Below, one piece after another: positions 40,691-54,500 of a stretch of 64,000 bases of DNA. The stretch comes from Mytilus californianus (lineage: Eukaryota; Mollusca; Bivalvia; Mytilida; Mytilidae). How positions within the stretch are numbered: the stretch's first letter is position 1; each line of letters begins with the position of its first letter. Under the pieces are notes generated by a model. The model was not told the origin of the DNA and made no database searches. It was given only the letters and a program-made list of their open reading frames with translations. The position numbers were made by a program, and so were the translations under genes. The DNA lies in NCBI RefSeq assembly GCF_021869535.1, contig NW_026262712.1:46792884-46856883 (forward strand), in the 5' to 3' direction.

Positions 40691-41391
40691 TTCCAGCCAA
40701 AAAAATGTCACGTGAATGAAAACAAAATTCCATTTTAAACGGCTTGATGTTAGAAATCTGAGGTTTCTGACCACACCCGTTTTATAGTTGTTATGCCTCA
40801 ACATGCAGTTGTCTGTCAACTAACAAACAAAAGGGTTCATTGGAAAATATGAAAAATAAATAAATGGGGTTTCAACATGCTGAATGCTTATATAAGCATT
40901 TATAGATTACCAAACACTGCGAATCAAAAACTCACATATTTTATTATAAAAAGTCTGCATGCTCGCGATCGACTGTCTGGCCGCATTGCCTCCCTATATT
41001 ATAACCTTCAGATTTTGCTCATTTCCCTGGTCTTTGTATAGTCTATAGTCGCCATTTTTCTAACATTTCTTTGTTATTTCCCTAAATTTTGAAAGTTTAA
41101 TCTCGATGATGTCTGACAGAACCGAAATGATGTTTTTTCGAGAAATTAATATACATGTCATTCTTATTCAATACAAGTTATTATAAAAATATCAATCAAT
41201 TAAAAATACTTTATAAAGTTGAAGTGATAAAACACTAAGTCCGAGCAGGAATTTAACATATATACTGTTCCCAGGTCCGACAGAATAAACATATAATAGT
41301 ACAGTATGGCCCAATACCGAATCAAGAGAGCGTCAGTGGCAAATATTTCTAGCATCTGTTACATTGTAAAACAAGAGTGCACACGCTGAAA
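40691..41391. other. No gene seen
   Basis: AT-rich sequence up to the left end of the Helentron-like element. No exon or element boundary was recognised. Confidence 0.5.
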
Positions 41392-42605
41392 TGTCTCGCC
41401 TTCTTTACTAATCACTGATATTATGTTGATAGTCCTAAATATAAAGCTTTATTACAACTGTCACATAAACTTAACATTAACCCAGAAAACTAAACATTGA
41501 CCAATGAACCATGAAAATGAGGTCAAGGTCAGATGAACCATGCCAGGCAGGCATGTACAGCTAACAATTATTCCATACAACAAATATAGTTGACCTATTG
41601 CTTATAGTTTAAGAAAAGCAGACCAAAACACAAAAACTTAACACTGAGCAATGAACTGTGAAAATGAGGTCAAGGTCAAATAAAACCTGCGCGACTGACA
41701 TATAGATCATAAAATATTTCCATACACCAAATATAGTTGACCTATTGCATATAGTATTAGAAAAAAGACCAAAAATCAAAATCTTAACTTTGACCACTGA
41801 ACCATGAATATGAGGTCAAGGTCAAATGACACCTGCCAGCTAGACATGTACACCTTACAATCATTCCATACACCAAATATAGTTGACCTATTGCTGATAG
41901 TATTAGAAAAACAGACCAAAACACAAAAACTTAACATTGACCAATGAACCATGAAAATAGGTCAAGGACAAATGACACCTGCCAGACAGACATGTACACC
42001 TTACAATCATTCCATAGACCAAATATAGTTGACCAATGGCTTATAGTATTAGAAAAACAGACCAAAACACAAAAACTTAACATTGACCAATGAACCGTGA
42101 AAATGAGGTCAAGGTCAGATGAAACCTGCCAGACTGACATGTATCCCTTATAATCATTCCATACACCACATATAGCTGACCTACTGCTTGTAGTATCTGA
42201 GAACCGGACCTAATCACGTAACTTTAACCTTGATCACTGATCCATGAAATGAGGCTGAGGTCAGGTGAACCCTGTCTGATGGACATGTAGACGTTGCAAG
42301 GAACCCATATACCAAATATAGTTATCCTATTACTCATAATAAGTGAGAAATTTACATAACAAAAAAACTAAACTTTTTTTTCAAGCAGTCCCTGAACCAT
42401 GAAAATAAGGTCAAGGACATTGGACATATGACAGACGGAAAGTTCGTAACATAAGGTATCTGCATACAAAGTATGAAGCATCCAGGTCTTCTACCTTCTG
42501 AAATATAAAGCTTTATACAAATAGTTTACGCCGCCGTCGCAGCCGCCGCCGCCGGATAGTAATACATATGTCTCACTTTCTGCGACTTTCATCGCAGGCG
42601 AGACA
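41392..42605 (+). mobile_element. Helentron/pearl-like element with 147-bp tandem core
   Basis: Terminal TGTCTCGCC at 41392-41400 is inverted as GGCGAGACA at 42597-42605. Just inside the right end is a perfect hairpin, CTGCGA-CTTTCA-TCGCAG (42580-42597). The core is about six to seven tandem units with the anchor GACCAATGAACCATGAAAAT at 41499, 41646, 41792, 41939, 42085 and 42232, plus a degenerate copy near 42385; spacing is 146-147 bp. This architecture (subterminal inverted repeats, 3' hairpin, tandem core) is known from bivalve pearl elements and non-autonomous Helentrons. No protein is encoded; the ORFs in the core are artefacts. Confidence 0.75.
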
Positions 42606-43009
42606 AAAATGTAGCCAAATATTCAGTACCGTAACGTCGGGTCGAGTTTGTTGCGTTTTTACAGGATTTATATGACGTACACCTTTCTATATAGATACTA
42701 ATGGTTGAAACTACATCTCATGAAACTCAATTTAATATTTGAATAATATATATGCCTATAACATAATGGGGTCTAAAATGGTAGTCAACAGAGAATTGTT
42801 CTTAGACTAAATAGTCAACAATTTACTCATTTGGCAACTCCTCTAGATCTTGATGAGAAAATATTGTTACTAATCCCCCTCTGTTACACTTTTGTTTAAA
42901 GACAATTACTACCAAACAATAATGTATTGGTACATTTTAAAATAAAAAAAATTAAATAAATGGGGAATGTGTCCATTGGACACAGATGATGACCCCACTT
43001 GCATATCAC
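42606..43009. other. No gene seen
   Basis: AT-rich spacer between two tandem-core elements. No exon or repeat boundary was recognised. Confidence 0.5.
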
Positions 43010-43686
43010 ATAAAGCTGTACATGGACATAACTAAAGATGGTAAAATTGATGCTACCCAAATTTGTACTTTATCTGAGTTACGTAGTAATAAGTATTGTG
43101 TATATGTTTCATAACACTTGGTTGAGGCAGACTTAAATTAAAAATGGAAACGAAAAAATCAGCAATTTTTCCATTTGTAAAGGGGCATAACTCTAGAACA
43201 GTAAAAGTGACACCACCAAAATTCAAACTTGACCTCTATTTTGTGGTAATAAGCATTGTTTATAAGTTTCATGACATTTGGTTGAGACTAACTCAAATTA
43301 TAAAAATCTTAATTTAGAGAACAGAAACGAAAAATTAAGCCATTTTTCCATTTGTAAAGGGGCATAACTCTTGAACAGTTAAAGTGGCGCCACCAAAATT
43401 TAAACTTGATCTGTGTTTAGTGATAATAAGCTTTGTGTATAAGTTTTATAACATTTAGTTGAGGAAACAGAAACGAAAAACTCCTCAATTTTCCATTTTT
43501 AAAGGGGCATAACTCTAAACGGTTTAAGTGACTCTACCAAAATTTAAACTCGATATATGTTTTGTGGTAAAACGTCTTGTGTATAAGTTTCATAACATTT
43601 GGTTGAGGCAAACTGAAGTTAGAGAACTGAAACCAACTTTGGGACATACGTGCGTACAAAGGTAAAACTTAATGCCCCTCCACTAC

Positions 43687-43717
<31 letters not shown>

Positions 43718-43718
43718 T
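43010..43718 (+). mobile_element. Second pearl-like element with poly-G-expanded terminal hairpin
   Basis: Four degenerate tandem units of about 145-180 bp are anchored on AAAGGGGCATAACTCT (about 43178, 43357, 43501; a weaker copy near 43022). The right end has ATGCCCC (43672-43678) able to pair with GGGGCAT (43712-43718). The loop side of the stem has grown into an uninterrupted run of 29 G (43687-43715). It matches bivalve repeats ending in a G/C-rich hairpin. No coding potential. Confidence 0.65.
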
Positions 43719-43906
43719 GAAAACAAACTCAAAACAGATATTAAGATGATCTTTGCTTTAAAAACAGTAAAGGGCACATTTATAAGATTTCTTCAAATGG
43801 AAATTTTCTTATAAATACAAAATAATGTAATTACTACACACATCTTTTATGGCATTTTTTTCTACTGCAGTTAGTGAGTGTAGAATTAATAAGACAAGAG
43901 CATCAA
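43719..43906. other. AT-rich spacer
   Basis: Sequence between the poly-G hairpin and the transposase remnant. No continuation of the transposase reading was found here. Confidence 0.5.
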
Positions 43907-44302
43907 ATTCCATTTAGGTCTTCTTTAATTCTTATATCATCACGAAGGATACCTACATACTGCTGCCTCTCCTAAGAAAGGTTGTTCTGTTAAATCTTGG
44001 ACCTTCTCGGTTGCTAATGCCTCCATAATATGTTAATTCTAACCTTCTCCTGACTTAATAACCTGACTGTAGTCATATAACAATCTGTCATTTAGTAAGT
44101 GGATGAAGCCTGAGTGTAGCAAAGCCTGAAGTTGAAGACGACTTGCTCTTTAGATAAAGACACCATTATATCATCATTGGCTGCCATCTCATAGCTTTTT
44201 GTCTATAACAATCAGGTTTGTTTCATTTGCTGCTCCAAGAAAAGTTGCTGGTAGCTACTGCCATCTGGGAACTGCCTTTCTATTTCTTAGTTTAGTTTTT
44301 CA
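43907..44302 (-). pseudogene. Decayed P-element-like transposase core, 3' of the gene
   Basis: Reading the minus strand past the stop of exon 6, broken blocks appear in the order known for P-element/THAP9-like transposases of invertebrates. First is FLEQQMK (about 44243). Next is MRW, then MMI, WCLYL and KSKSSS (44192-44130), with a TAA at 44168-44166. Then comes HSGFIHL followed by YDYSQVIKSGEG (about 44115-44053). Last is VGILRDDIRIKEDL (43956 leftward), which matches the first catalytic-Asp block (usually DE or DD followed by a hydrophobic and basic pair). The blocks lie in different frames. The rest of the RNase-H-like domain is absent. Family assignment is from remembered motif order. 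Confidence 0.6.
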
Positions 44303-45582
44303 TCAATGCTGACTAGGCCTTATTATCTGAATCCTTACTTCATTTACTTGTAAATTCTTCTCTATTTCATTTACTTGTAATTTCTTCTCTGTTTCATTTA
44401 CTTGTAATTTCTTCTCTGTTTCATTTACTTGTAACTTCTTCTCTGTTTCATTTACTTGTAATTTCTTCTCTGTTGCATTTACTTGTAATTTCTTCTCTGT
44501 TTCATTAACTTGTAATTTCTTCTCTATTTCATTTACTTGTAATTTCTTCTCTGTTTCATTTACTTTTAATTTCTTCTCTGTTTCATTAACTTGTAATTTC
44601 TTCTCTATTTCATTTACTTGTAATTTTTTCTCTTTTTCTTTTACTTGTAACTTCTTCTCTAAGTTTTTATTCTTTGTCTTCAGATCAGTTAAAAGAGCTG
44701 TAAGTTGTTTCAATTTGGTAACTTTTTCACTTTCTGTCATAACTGTATTTCCCTTGGTATATGACAACCAATTTATTTCTTCAGGTGGAACTTTTGTCTT
44801 AAGACGACTTTTTCTTTTGTTAAGAGACCTACGGTAGACTTGGCAACTTTTACATCTTTCTACTTTTGACAGCAAAGAGCAGTAAGATGACCTTATGGAG
44901 CTCTTGTAGTGGAAGTCTTTATTATATGCACCCAAATCCTCTTCTCTATATCCTGCACAGGTTGAAGAAGGCTTATTACTATAGCAACCCAGGGGCAAAT
45001 TGTTGTTGAAATCAGGATCTGGGTTTCCAATGCAAACTTGGTAGCATGATGCGGTTTCGAGCAGCTCCTGTACATGTTGTGTACTTAGAAACTTGATTGG
45101 TAGGCCAGGTGTGTCCCATATGGCATGACTCTTTGGTAACAGTACTCCATGAACAATTATTTCAGCTTGAAAATTGGCATAAATGGTGATGCATGTTTTG
45201 ACTGTTGGATTATCTGTATCATACAAATTAACATACCTTACATACTTTGAACTTTTCACCAATTCAAAAGGGCCATGTTCATTTAAATTTTTCTGACAGT
45301 CTTTTTTAAGCATATCGAACATATCTTTAGATTTTTCAAGTACAAATTCAATCAAATTAATGTTTGGCTGATAAAGGTAACTATGGTCCAAAGCAATATA
45401 AAACTGATGCCCATCACTATCAACCATATCTATTCTGTCATCTCCACTGCTCACACTTGTAACTGTACCATGATGAACATCTGGAATATCCCTGAACTTT
45501 TTGTATTTGTCATCTCTACTGCTCAAACATGTAACTGTACCATGATGAACATTTGGAATTTCCCAGAAATTTTTGTATTGGC
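44303..45582 (-). CDS. Exon 6, terminal exon with Cys domain and coiled coil
   Basis: It starts after the acceptor TTTCTTTTTTAG, two bases completing a Gly codon from exon 5, and runs open for 425 codons to a TGA at 44305-44303. An apparent start at 45526 is only a TTG; the frame extends upstream to the acceptor. A diverged block begins QYKNFWEIPNVHHG and is repeated as YKKFRDIPDVHHG. The stop falls where the P-like core would begin (see 43907-44302), which suggests truncation by a frameshift. Confidence 0.75.
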
Positions 45583-48500
45583 CTAAAAAAGAAATTATAA
45601 ATGTTATAACAAGTACATGTATAAATGATTATTCTTTTTATATATATAAGCAAGTAAGTAAGTGATTAGTTTGTTATAGTGACTTGTGAACATGTATCAA
45701 TAAATATAACACAATTACAGAGTTTGTATAGTCAATGTTATACCCAGTAAAAACAAATGTTTAAAGTGACTTATAGGTCCAAAGGGACGGGTGTTGATAC
45801 ATGTAATTACAACTGCTTATTGAAATAATGTTTAATATCTTAAAACACATGTCACTATAATAAACAATTTGGTATGGTTTTGTATACAATTGCTGATGAA
45901 TAAATTTAGAGTGTGTCCACAGAACATGATGCAATGCTTTCACTATCATTTACCATGTTTATTTGACATACAATTTTCAAAGTTCAATTCATAATGACAT
46001 GAGATGAAGTGTATCAAATTTTAAGTTGATGTGACTGTGAACCTTTACCATAAACTAACTTGACCAAATTCTGATCATGGATAAACAAACAGACAGACCA
46101 GAAACCAGTGGCATTCCAGAACTTTTCATAAGGGGGGGCCGCTGACTGACCTAAGGGGAGGGGCCCGCTCTAGTCATGCTTCAGTGATTCCCTATATAAT
46201 CAACCAAATTTTTCCCATGAAAGGGGGGGCCCGGGCCCCCCAGGGCTCCCCCTGGATCCGCCTATGGAAACAGAATGCTCATGTTCAAAGTGAGCCTCCT
46301 CATGGGGATTTACCATATGCGATTACTTGGCTGTTTTTATAGTGAATTTTTTATTACAAGACACAATTTCATGGTTATGTAAATATTTGATAATTAAGGA
46401 CTGTACATTTGATAACTTTATTATCCTGTTTAAAAAACAAGTTATGATTATGTGATTATATTGACAAAAAATTGTGATTATGTGATTACTTGGGACACCC
46501 CCATGAGGGGCCTGCTAAGTAGGCTGTAGCCATATTGTCAATAAATGTGAATTATGTAATCTTGATTTTTTTCATGTACCACTTAAGCTAGAAATTGAAA
46601 GGGACAGGATGCCAGTACTACTAGTGGAAGGCATGGCACTTTTTGGTTTAGGAGAGGGCACTGCTCATTTTATTTTGTCTATATTTCTGTGTGTATCTTG
46701 GCTTTTTATCACATGCTCACAATGTATTTATCTGTATATCTTGACAAGAAAGATGCATAAGTTGCTGATTTGATTATTTACTCTATTATACAATTCACAT
46801 TAGATAGGTCATTCATACCAGGGGTGGATCCAGCCATTTTCAAAAGGGGGGAGTTCCCAATCCAGGATAAAGGCGGGGGGGGTTTCAACCATATGTCCCC
46901 ATTCAAATGCATTGATCGTCACAAAAAAAGGGGGGGTTCCAGACATGGTATTTTTTTCCATAGGAGTGAAATTCTATATATGTCTTATGCGAATAGTATT
47001 TACCAGTATACATTTTCCTTTCCATATTTCACAGAACCTTGTGAAATAGACTCCCATTATCTACTATGAAAGGTACTCGCAATCAATATGTACCTGACCA
47101 TAATTATACATGTTTCACCAAGGTAAAACATATTTGCATAATTTATCAATCAAAGGGAGGTAATTATGAGCCATTTATATTTTACAAATATTATATTCCG
47201 TAATCTATTTCATATTGAAATTATTCCTTTATTCTTCATTTTTTATATTAATATATATAAAAAGATGACTTAAAACATGATTAAATAAGACAGAAAATAT
47301 TTCACAGGTAAATACTATCCAGCTGTTGAAATTGTTTTTGTTCCTATATCTTGTTATGCTATGATTCATGTTTCTAATTTTTCTTTTTGAATTGTCACTT
47401 GCTACAATGTGATACTCTTGTGTATTTAGATAGTTAAAAATATCATCATACTCAGATTCCTCCATTACTGTTTACTGTTAACTGTAGTAATGCAACTATA
47501 TTAATTTTCTACCTTTACTTTTTTTTATTTGTACTGAGATCTGAAAACAAATCACTTTTACCTGTATTTCACTTACCTTATTTTATATATTAAACTGATC
47601 ATGATATTATTTCACAATTAAGATCTGAGAAATTACTTCTGATTTTGTTTCATATGTTTCATGATAATTGTCTTTTAAAAGAATGATATTTACTTTAATA
47701 TATTTTTGATTATAATCTGTGAAATTATTTCCCATTATAATACATTTTTTTGATTTTTTATTAACTAGTTTAGCTTATATTAAAATACACTATTATTAGT
47801 CCATAGTATTTGCAAAGATTAAGGTTTTTTTTTTAACTATTCAATATTTTAACTTCCCAGATAGAATTTCATGGCAATGGAAAATATATCACAGTGAAAT
47901 ATTTTCCTCTGGATAAAAAAATAACAACTTCTGTAACATTTTTTTCGCTCGATGGGATTTCATCCGGATAGAATTTTGCTTTACACATACTTTGTCATAA
48001 TGCATGACAATACAAATCCATACATCACATCATTAACATAGATGATGGATCTAAATCAAAATCCATAGAATTTGTCAAAATGTAGTTTATATCATGGTTT
48101 TTTTCAAAAATATAATAAAAAGTATGGGCAACTGAGCTTTTTTTCACGATACAGGTTGTACAAAACTGTCAGATTTTGTATAGATTATGCATGGAAAACT
48201 ATGTTTTTTGGTGATAAAATGAAAATTAAACATTAGAATTTTAAGATTAAATATGAGAAATTAGCTCATTAGAAATTAGCTCTTATAATATGCTTTCAGA
48301 TAAGTGAAAGAAAAAATGGGAACAGCTGAATTGTTTTCTTGCTACATAATTAAATAGGTAAATTCACAACAAATTCTATTATAAAAGGTACTCTATCTGA
48401 TTTATCTCCCCTTATAAGACAAAGTTGAAAAATGAATCTCACAAAAATGTTGTGTTTTTTGTAAAATACAGCCTTAAAATATTATAGAACACATAATTTA

Positions 48501-51500
48501 CTCTATAAAAATGAAAAGTCTTACACATGGTTAAAAAACTACGCTTGAACTTTACACATTTCATGAAAGATCTAGACCAATTGTTATCTTATGAGACAAC
48601 TCTCCACAAGAAAACAAATGACATAGAAATTAAACAACTATAGGTCACCTTACAGCCTTCAACAATGAGCAAAACCCATACCACATATTGAGCTGTAAAA
48701 GGCAGAGAAATGACAAATTCGAAAGAATTCAAACGATATAATAAAATGGCATACTTCAGCATAGGCAATACTCTAGCTTTCTTAACATATAAAAACTGCA
48801 TGCAAAAGTCATATGTTTTGTTGATGGGAGTAAAAATTGAACTGCAAGCTACTGCTCACTGATGATACCCCTGCCCTAATATATATATATACATATATAA
48901 ACAGGAAGTTGTTGAGTGATGAATCTGAAAACACATCACATGGTATAGCTGACTTATATAAACCCTGAAACCAAATTTCAGAAATCCTTGCATTGTAGTT
49001 CCTGAGAAAAATGTGACAAAAATTTTCAACTTGGCTATCACTTGTAAAATTATACAAGTGTTCAGGAAACAGGAAGTTGTTGAGTGATGAATCTGAAAAC
49101 GCATCATACGGTATAATTGAATCATATAAATCCTGAAACCAAATTTCAGAAATCCTTGTATTGTAGTTCCTGAGAAAAATGTGATGATAATTTTCAACTT
49201 GGCTATCATGTCAAATGATACAAGTGTTCAGTAAACAGGAAGTTGTTGAGTGATGAATCTGAAAACACATCATACCATATAGCTGACTTATTTGAAACCC
49301 TGAAACCATATTACAGAAATGCTTGTAATGTAGTTCATAAGAGATATGATATGAAAATATTCATGGGATGTACGGAGAGACATAGGTAAAACAGTACACA
49401 CCCACTTTTTTAAAGCGGGAGGTATAATTATCAATCAATCAAAGGCTGACAAAATTATCAAATTTAAAGAAAGCAACTTTCCATCTAAGCAAAGTCTTTC
49501 TCAAATAATTTTAATTATAAGTATATGATATATTAACCTTCAACATGTGCAACTTTAATGTTCTCAGCAACCAACTGATGATTCTCATGCAGACAGACTT
49601 CATCAGTAACAGTATCTCCAACAATATCATTGTCAAGAAAATCTGAAAACAATTCAAATATTTTGATATAACTATTAAGGTGGTACCCAACACCTTGACT
49701 AATATTAATTTGGCTCGTTTAATTTTCATAAAATTTTGACAAAATGTTGACTTTAACCCTTTGACAAAAATATAAAAATTTCAAAAAATTTGAACCAACC
49801 ACTTTATCAGAAAAAATTCATTGGTTATATAGCAGTTTGACAAACACTAATTTTGATCATTGAGAAGCTTAATATTTCCTTAACAATACAACGTAATTAA
49901 AACGTTTAGCTGATTTTTACAGAGTTATCTTCCTGTAGTGTTAGGTACCACCTTAAGGTTCATATACCTAATAAATTGTATAATGCATGTAGATTACAAA
50001 TTTTATTAAGATTTTAGACATTCAAATACCTATATCAAACGCTGAATGCTTGTTTTTATAGACTGAATAGTCAATACAGATGCATTTAATCTATACTCTA
50101 TTTATTAATATACAAAATGTATTAACATTACAAAATTGTAATCACAAACATATAATGCTTCATACATCAAACAGGCATTTACAGGTAGACATTCAGTATT
50201 GAGTTTTGCTCATTGTTGAACATTCTTAGGTGACCTTTTGTTTTCAATAATTTTAGGCTTTCCTAGCAATCAATCAATCTCATATATTTCAAAATAGTTC
50301 TATGAAAAAACACTATAATGACCATAATAATAGTAAAAGGATAGAGTTCCAATGTCCCCGGCATTCCACATATTTTATCTATCCAAGGTAAAAGGGCAAC
50401 AACTTGAAAAAAACACTTTGAAACAATTTACAAATCACCTAGAGAAATGAAGGCTTCAGAGAAAATGCAATGCGATTTCATTATTATGAATATTTTGAAG
50501 AGAAGTAAGTTGTTAAAAATATTCGATCAGTACTAATTTTCTGAAGTGTCAAAGACATTGCTGATTTAAACCTATGATACATATGTACATTTGAGGGCGC
50601 TAACAAGACCAGACGAATGCCAGGTATATTTATGTCCCCTTCAACGCGTTGTACAGTAACCAACAAGTACATGTATTATGTTGGACCAAGAATTCATAAA
50701 AATTTTCTGCTGTAAATTTTACCATCAGTATCATGGATTTCATTATCTGGACACTCTAGTTTAACTGAACTGTCTGAAGAGGCCGTAATCCATGTGTCTT
50801 TGGATCTCTCACTAACCATGTGTACTAAAATAGACATGAACACATATCTTTAAATAATTCATTAATTCAACATTTCTGTATAAGCAATAAACATGATAAA
50901 CATATTAAATAAGTATTTAGTTTTAATAACATAAACAGTACCAATTTGTCTGCACCAGATGGGCATTACGACAATCAATGTCTCTTCAGTGAAGCTCGAG
51001 GCCAAAATATTTGAAAACCAAAGCTTATTAAAAAGATGAAGAGCTATAAAACAATCAAAGAGCTGATTGCTCTGAGGTGGCAGAAGATGCATAAAAGGTA
51101 ACTTAAATTACCATAAAAGCAGTCCCACCAACCCAGCCTGCTCTGTCCCATTATTACTTTCGACTTATTTTTTTCTTCCAAAAATAATAATCTTTAATAA
51201 TACTCTTAACTCAACCAAACTCACTATACCAAACATAAAAATCTACAAATACTGTTGATTCAAATTAAATTTTCTATAACTAAATTCAAAACATTCGTAT
51301 CAGCATGGTCAACTTGATGCAATGCAAATTCGCCAAGTAATTATAACAGTAATTAATTTGGTTTCACTTGAAAGTTTTCTGTCAAAGGTAGATAGTTAAC
51401 TTTAAAAAAAAAACTGACCACCAAGATTTTAGTAAAGTTTGCTTAAACTAGGGTTTTCATTATAAACATATATTGTAGAATTCTAAATATATCCATTGAA

Positions 51501-54500
51501 TGCAGATATGTGTCAAGACAGGGATTGGGTTTTGGGCACTTGTTAGCATTTCCAACCCGTTCATTTTCTGTAAGTGCTCGACCCAAATCATATTTGTTTT
51601 TCATCTAATATTTTTACACAAAAGTAAGAGGGCAGGAATGCCTTTTTTTCCGCCAGAAGTCACACAGCCCTTTCCTGAAATTTTTCATGAAAATAAAACT
51701 GACAGCAACGAATTACTGGTTCCGTACTCAAGCCTCGATAATGGGTGTACCTTTATGACGAATAACAGTAAAGAGCTGGACTATTTAGTTGTTAAACGTT
51801 TTTGATCACTAATAAAACTTTGAAACGTAAGCCAATAAAGGCAATCATTGGGGACATTCCGACAATGACCGACATGAAAACTATGTACTTTCGAAATGGA
51901 ATCTGTCAACTGACATTAGTTTGTTCATTGATATTAATGTCAACTGACGGTGCATTGTTTGATGTGTAAAACACCAGCAGATTCATGTGTGCGCTTGACT
52001 CTTTATTATCGCTATAGCATACTAAAATATTTAACTTTCGTATTATAAAAAAAACATATATGTTGTCTAAAACCGGAATATGACTTGATTGCATTAAAGA
52101 TCTGAACACAGATGGAACAACTAAATCCCTGTATTTTTTCAAGCATCATTCATTTGAAGTCGTACTCTCCATGTAGATACTTGACTTTAACACAAGATGG
52201 AATGTATGAATATATGACAACTCGGTCATTATTTTGAAACTTTCGGATGCACAATTAGGTTCCTATATGTGCACATGTGCAGATACGTAACCAATGTGGT
52301 CATACAACTGGGAAGTTTAGCAAGCTATAAAACCAGGTTCAATCCACCATTTTCTACATAAGAAAATGCCTGTACAATGTCAGGAATATGACAGTTGTTA
52401 TCCATTCGTTTGATGTGTTTTAGCTTTTGATTTTGCCATTTGATTAGGGACTTTCCTTTTTGAATTTTCCTCGGAGTTCAGTATTTTCGTGATTTTACTT
52501 TTTAGATTAACCTGAATAATCCACTTGTTTTATTCAGATTATTCCAATTATTAATCTATCAAAGACAATTATCACAATAATCAGTGTGAATTATTATAAT
52601 GACCTATTAATGCTCCAAAAACAGGCCATCAACTTTTAATCATTTCAATTTGTTTTCATGAATTTCGCGAATTCATACCATATAAATATCTGAATAAGTT
52701 TATTAAACTTTAACAACCATAATATTAAATTTTTTTAATAAAAGCAAGGACGTATAATACGTCCTTGATTAAAGTATGGAGAAGGAACCAAGGGCGAACA
52801 GACTCTATGGGCGAAAGGACTCAGGGTGAACATGTAATCAGGGCGAACCGACCCAATACCAAATTCATGCATGCATACTACCAAATCTACTTAAAAACAT
52901 CTGGTTACAAGTAAACAAATAACGAGATGAAATCTTATAATTTACATAAATAAAAGGATAGATATTAATACATTAAAACATGAGAAATTATAACACTTAC
53001 GATAGTGATTGTTTTTCAAGCCTAACAAATAAATTAAATGATGCAGATGCTTAGATCATGTGTAAACATCAGTGTCAAGATATGGCACAGAAGTTGATAT
53101 GAAATTGTAAAGCACAGAAAAGGATACGGCAACACTCCTGGTAACGGTTCAATGATTTTACAGCCGACAGTAAAGGCTTTCAGAAGACTTGAAGTCTTCT
53201 TCCACCAAAAAGGACAAAAAAGTATAGACAAAGCAGGGCAAGGAATCAGAGCTTTGCCTGAGGAAGATACACTCTTTAATTTTAAACAATTTTTTCCAAA
53301 ATTTTGTAACAGGAAATTTTAAGAACTCAAAATCCGTATTTTCATTCCAGTACTAAAGTACTGGCTACTGGGCCTGAGTAGCACAAACTAGCATATATAA
53401 GCTTTTTGACAGTGTCCAATATTAATCTAGTGTGTGTTCAGAAATCTCCATAGTTAAAGTTAAGAGCTTACTTTTCAAATTAAAGGCAAAATATCTTGCT
53501 TAAAAGTTAGTTGCTTGGCAAAAATTTCTTCATTATAAGGTTGGATAGAGCAAAATCATTCATTAAATAAATTATATAAACTTTTGCATGTTCCATTTTC
53601 AGGATAAAAGTCTAAATTTAGGGAATTATCCAATCATAAAATTTGGCTGCTGTAAATTTTACCATCAATATCATGGATTTCATTATCTGGACATTCTAGT
53701 TTAACCGAACTGGCTGAAGAGGTAATCAACCTTTCTCCGGATCTCTCACTAACCATGTCTGCTAAAAATAGAGATGAACACATATTTTTAAATACTTTAT
53801 TTACTAAATATTAATATATATATTATTACAATAAATAAATATTTAGTTCAACTAGCATAAGTTTATGTGACAGTGTCCAATATTTATCTAGTGTGTGCAT
53901 GTTCAGAAATCTTCATAATTAAAGTAAAGTAGTTATTTTTTAAATAAAGGCAAAATATCTTGCTTAAACATGTTAAAAGTGAGTTTGTTGGCTGATAATT
54001 TCTTAATCATGGGTCTAAGATAATAAAAATCTTTTATTAAATAAATTTTTATTTAATGCACAATTTTTCAGTCCCAATTGTTAATTTTTCCTTTTTTGGA
54101 TGGGGATGTTCCTTTGGCACCATCTTCCAGCATTTATATATCACAACTCATTCGCTATGCCCATGTCTGTTGTGATGTTTTGGATTTAAATCAACGTAAT
54201 CTGTGAAATAACTTGTAAATTATTAAGTATGGGATTTCGCTACCACAAATTACTTTTAAAAACCTTTACTAAATTCTTCCATATATATATATATATAGAT
54301 ATAAGGATTTGATTTTGAAGTTTGGTTGTACCTGTAGAAAACTTATTTCAAATGGGATAGCTCACCCTCATTTTTATGGAGATGTTGTTTTATACCGTGC
54401 CCAGAAATTTATAAACGATCCTGGAAAACATGGTTAACTTATTAATCCTTTACATAAACTTATTCTAAAAGGTTACTAGTTCAACACTGTAATTAGATCT

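Noticed and set aside
41609-42140. Two minus-strand ORFs with repeated hydrophobic residues
   Set aside because: They are frames through the 147-bp tandem core of a Helentron-like element.
44893-45075. 60-codon minus-strand ORF
   Set aside because: It is a shadow frame of the real exon 6.
45383-45586. 67-codon plus-strand ORF with an internal repeat
   Set aside because: It is antisense to exon 6; the repeat is the 72-bp duplication of that exon.
48809-49209. 82- and 117-codon minus-strand ORFs
   Set aside because: They follow the 167-bp repeat units and have no independent support.
51500-51805. 101-codon plus-strand ORF
   Set aside because: No known motif, no splice or start context, and it lies inside an intron. 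It was left as unsupported.
53034-53231. 65-codon minus-strand ORF in intron 3
   Set aside because: No domain; borders do not fit the phase-1 exons of the gene.
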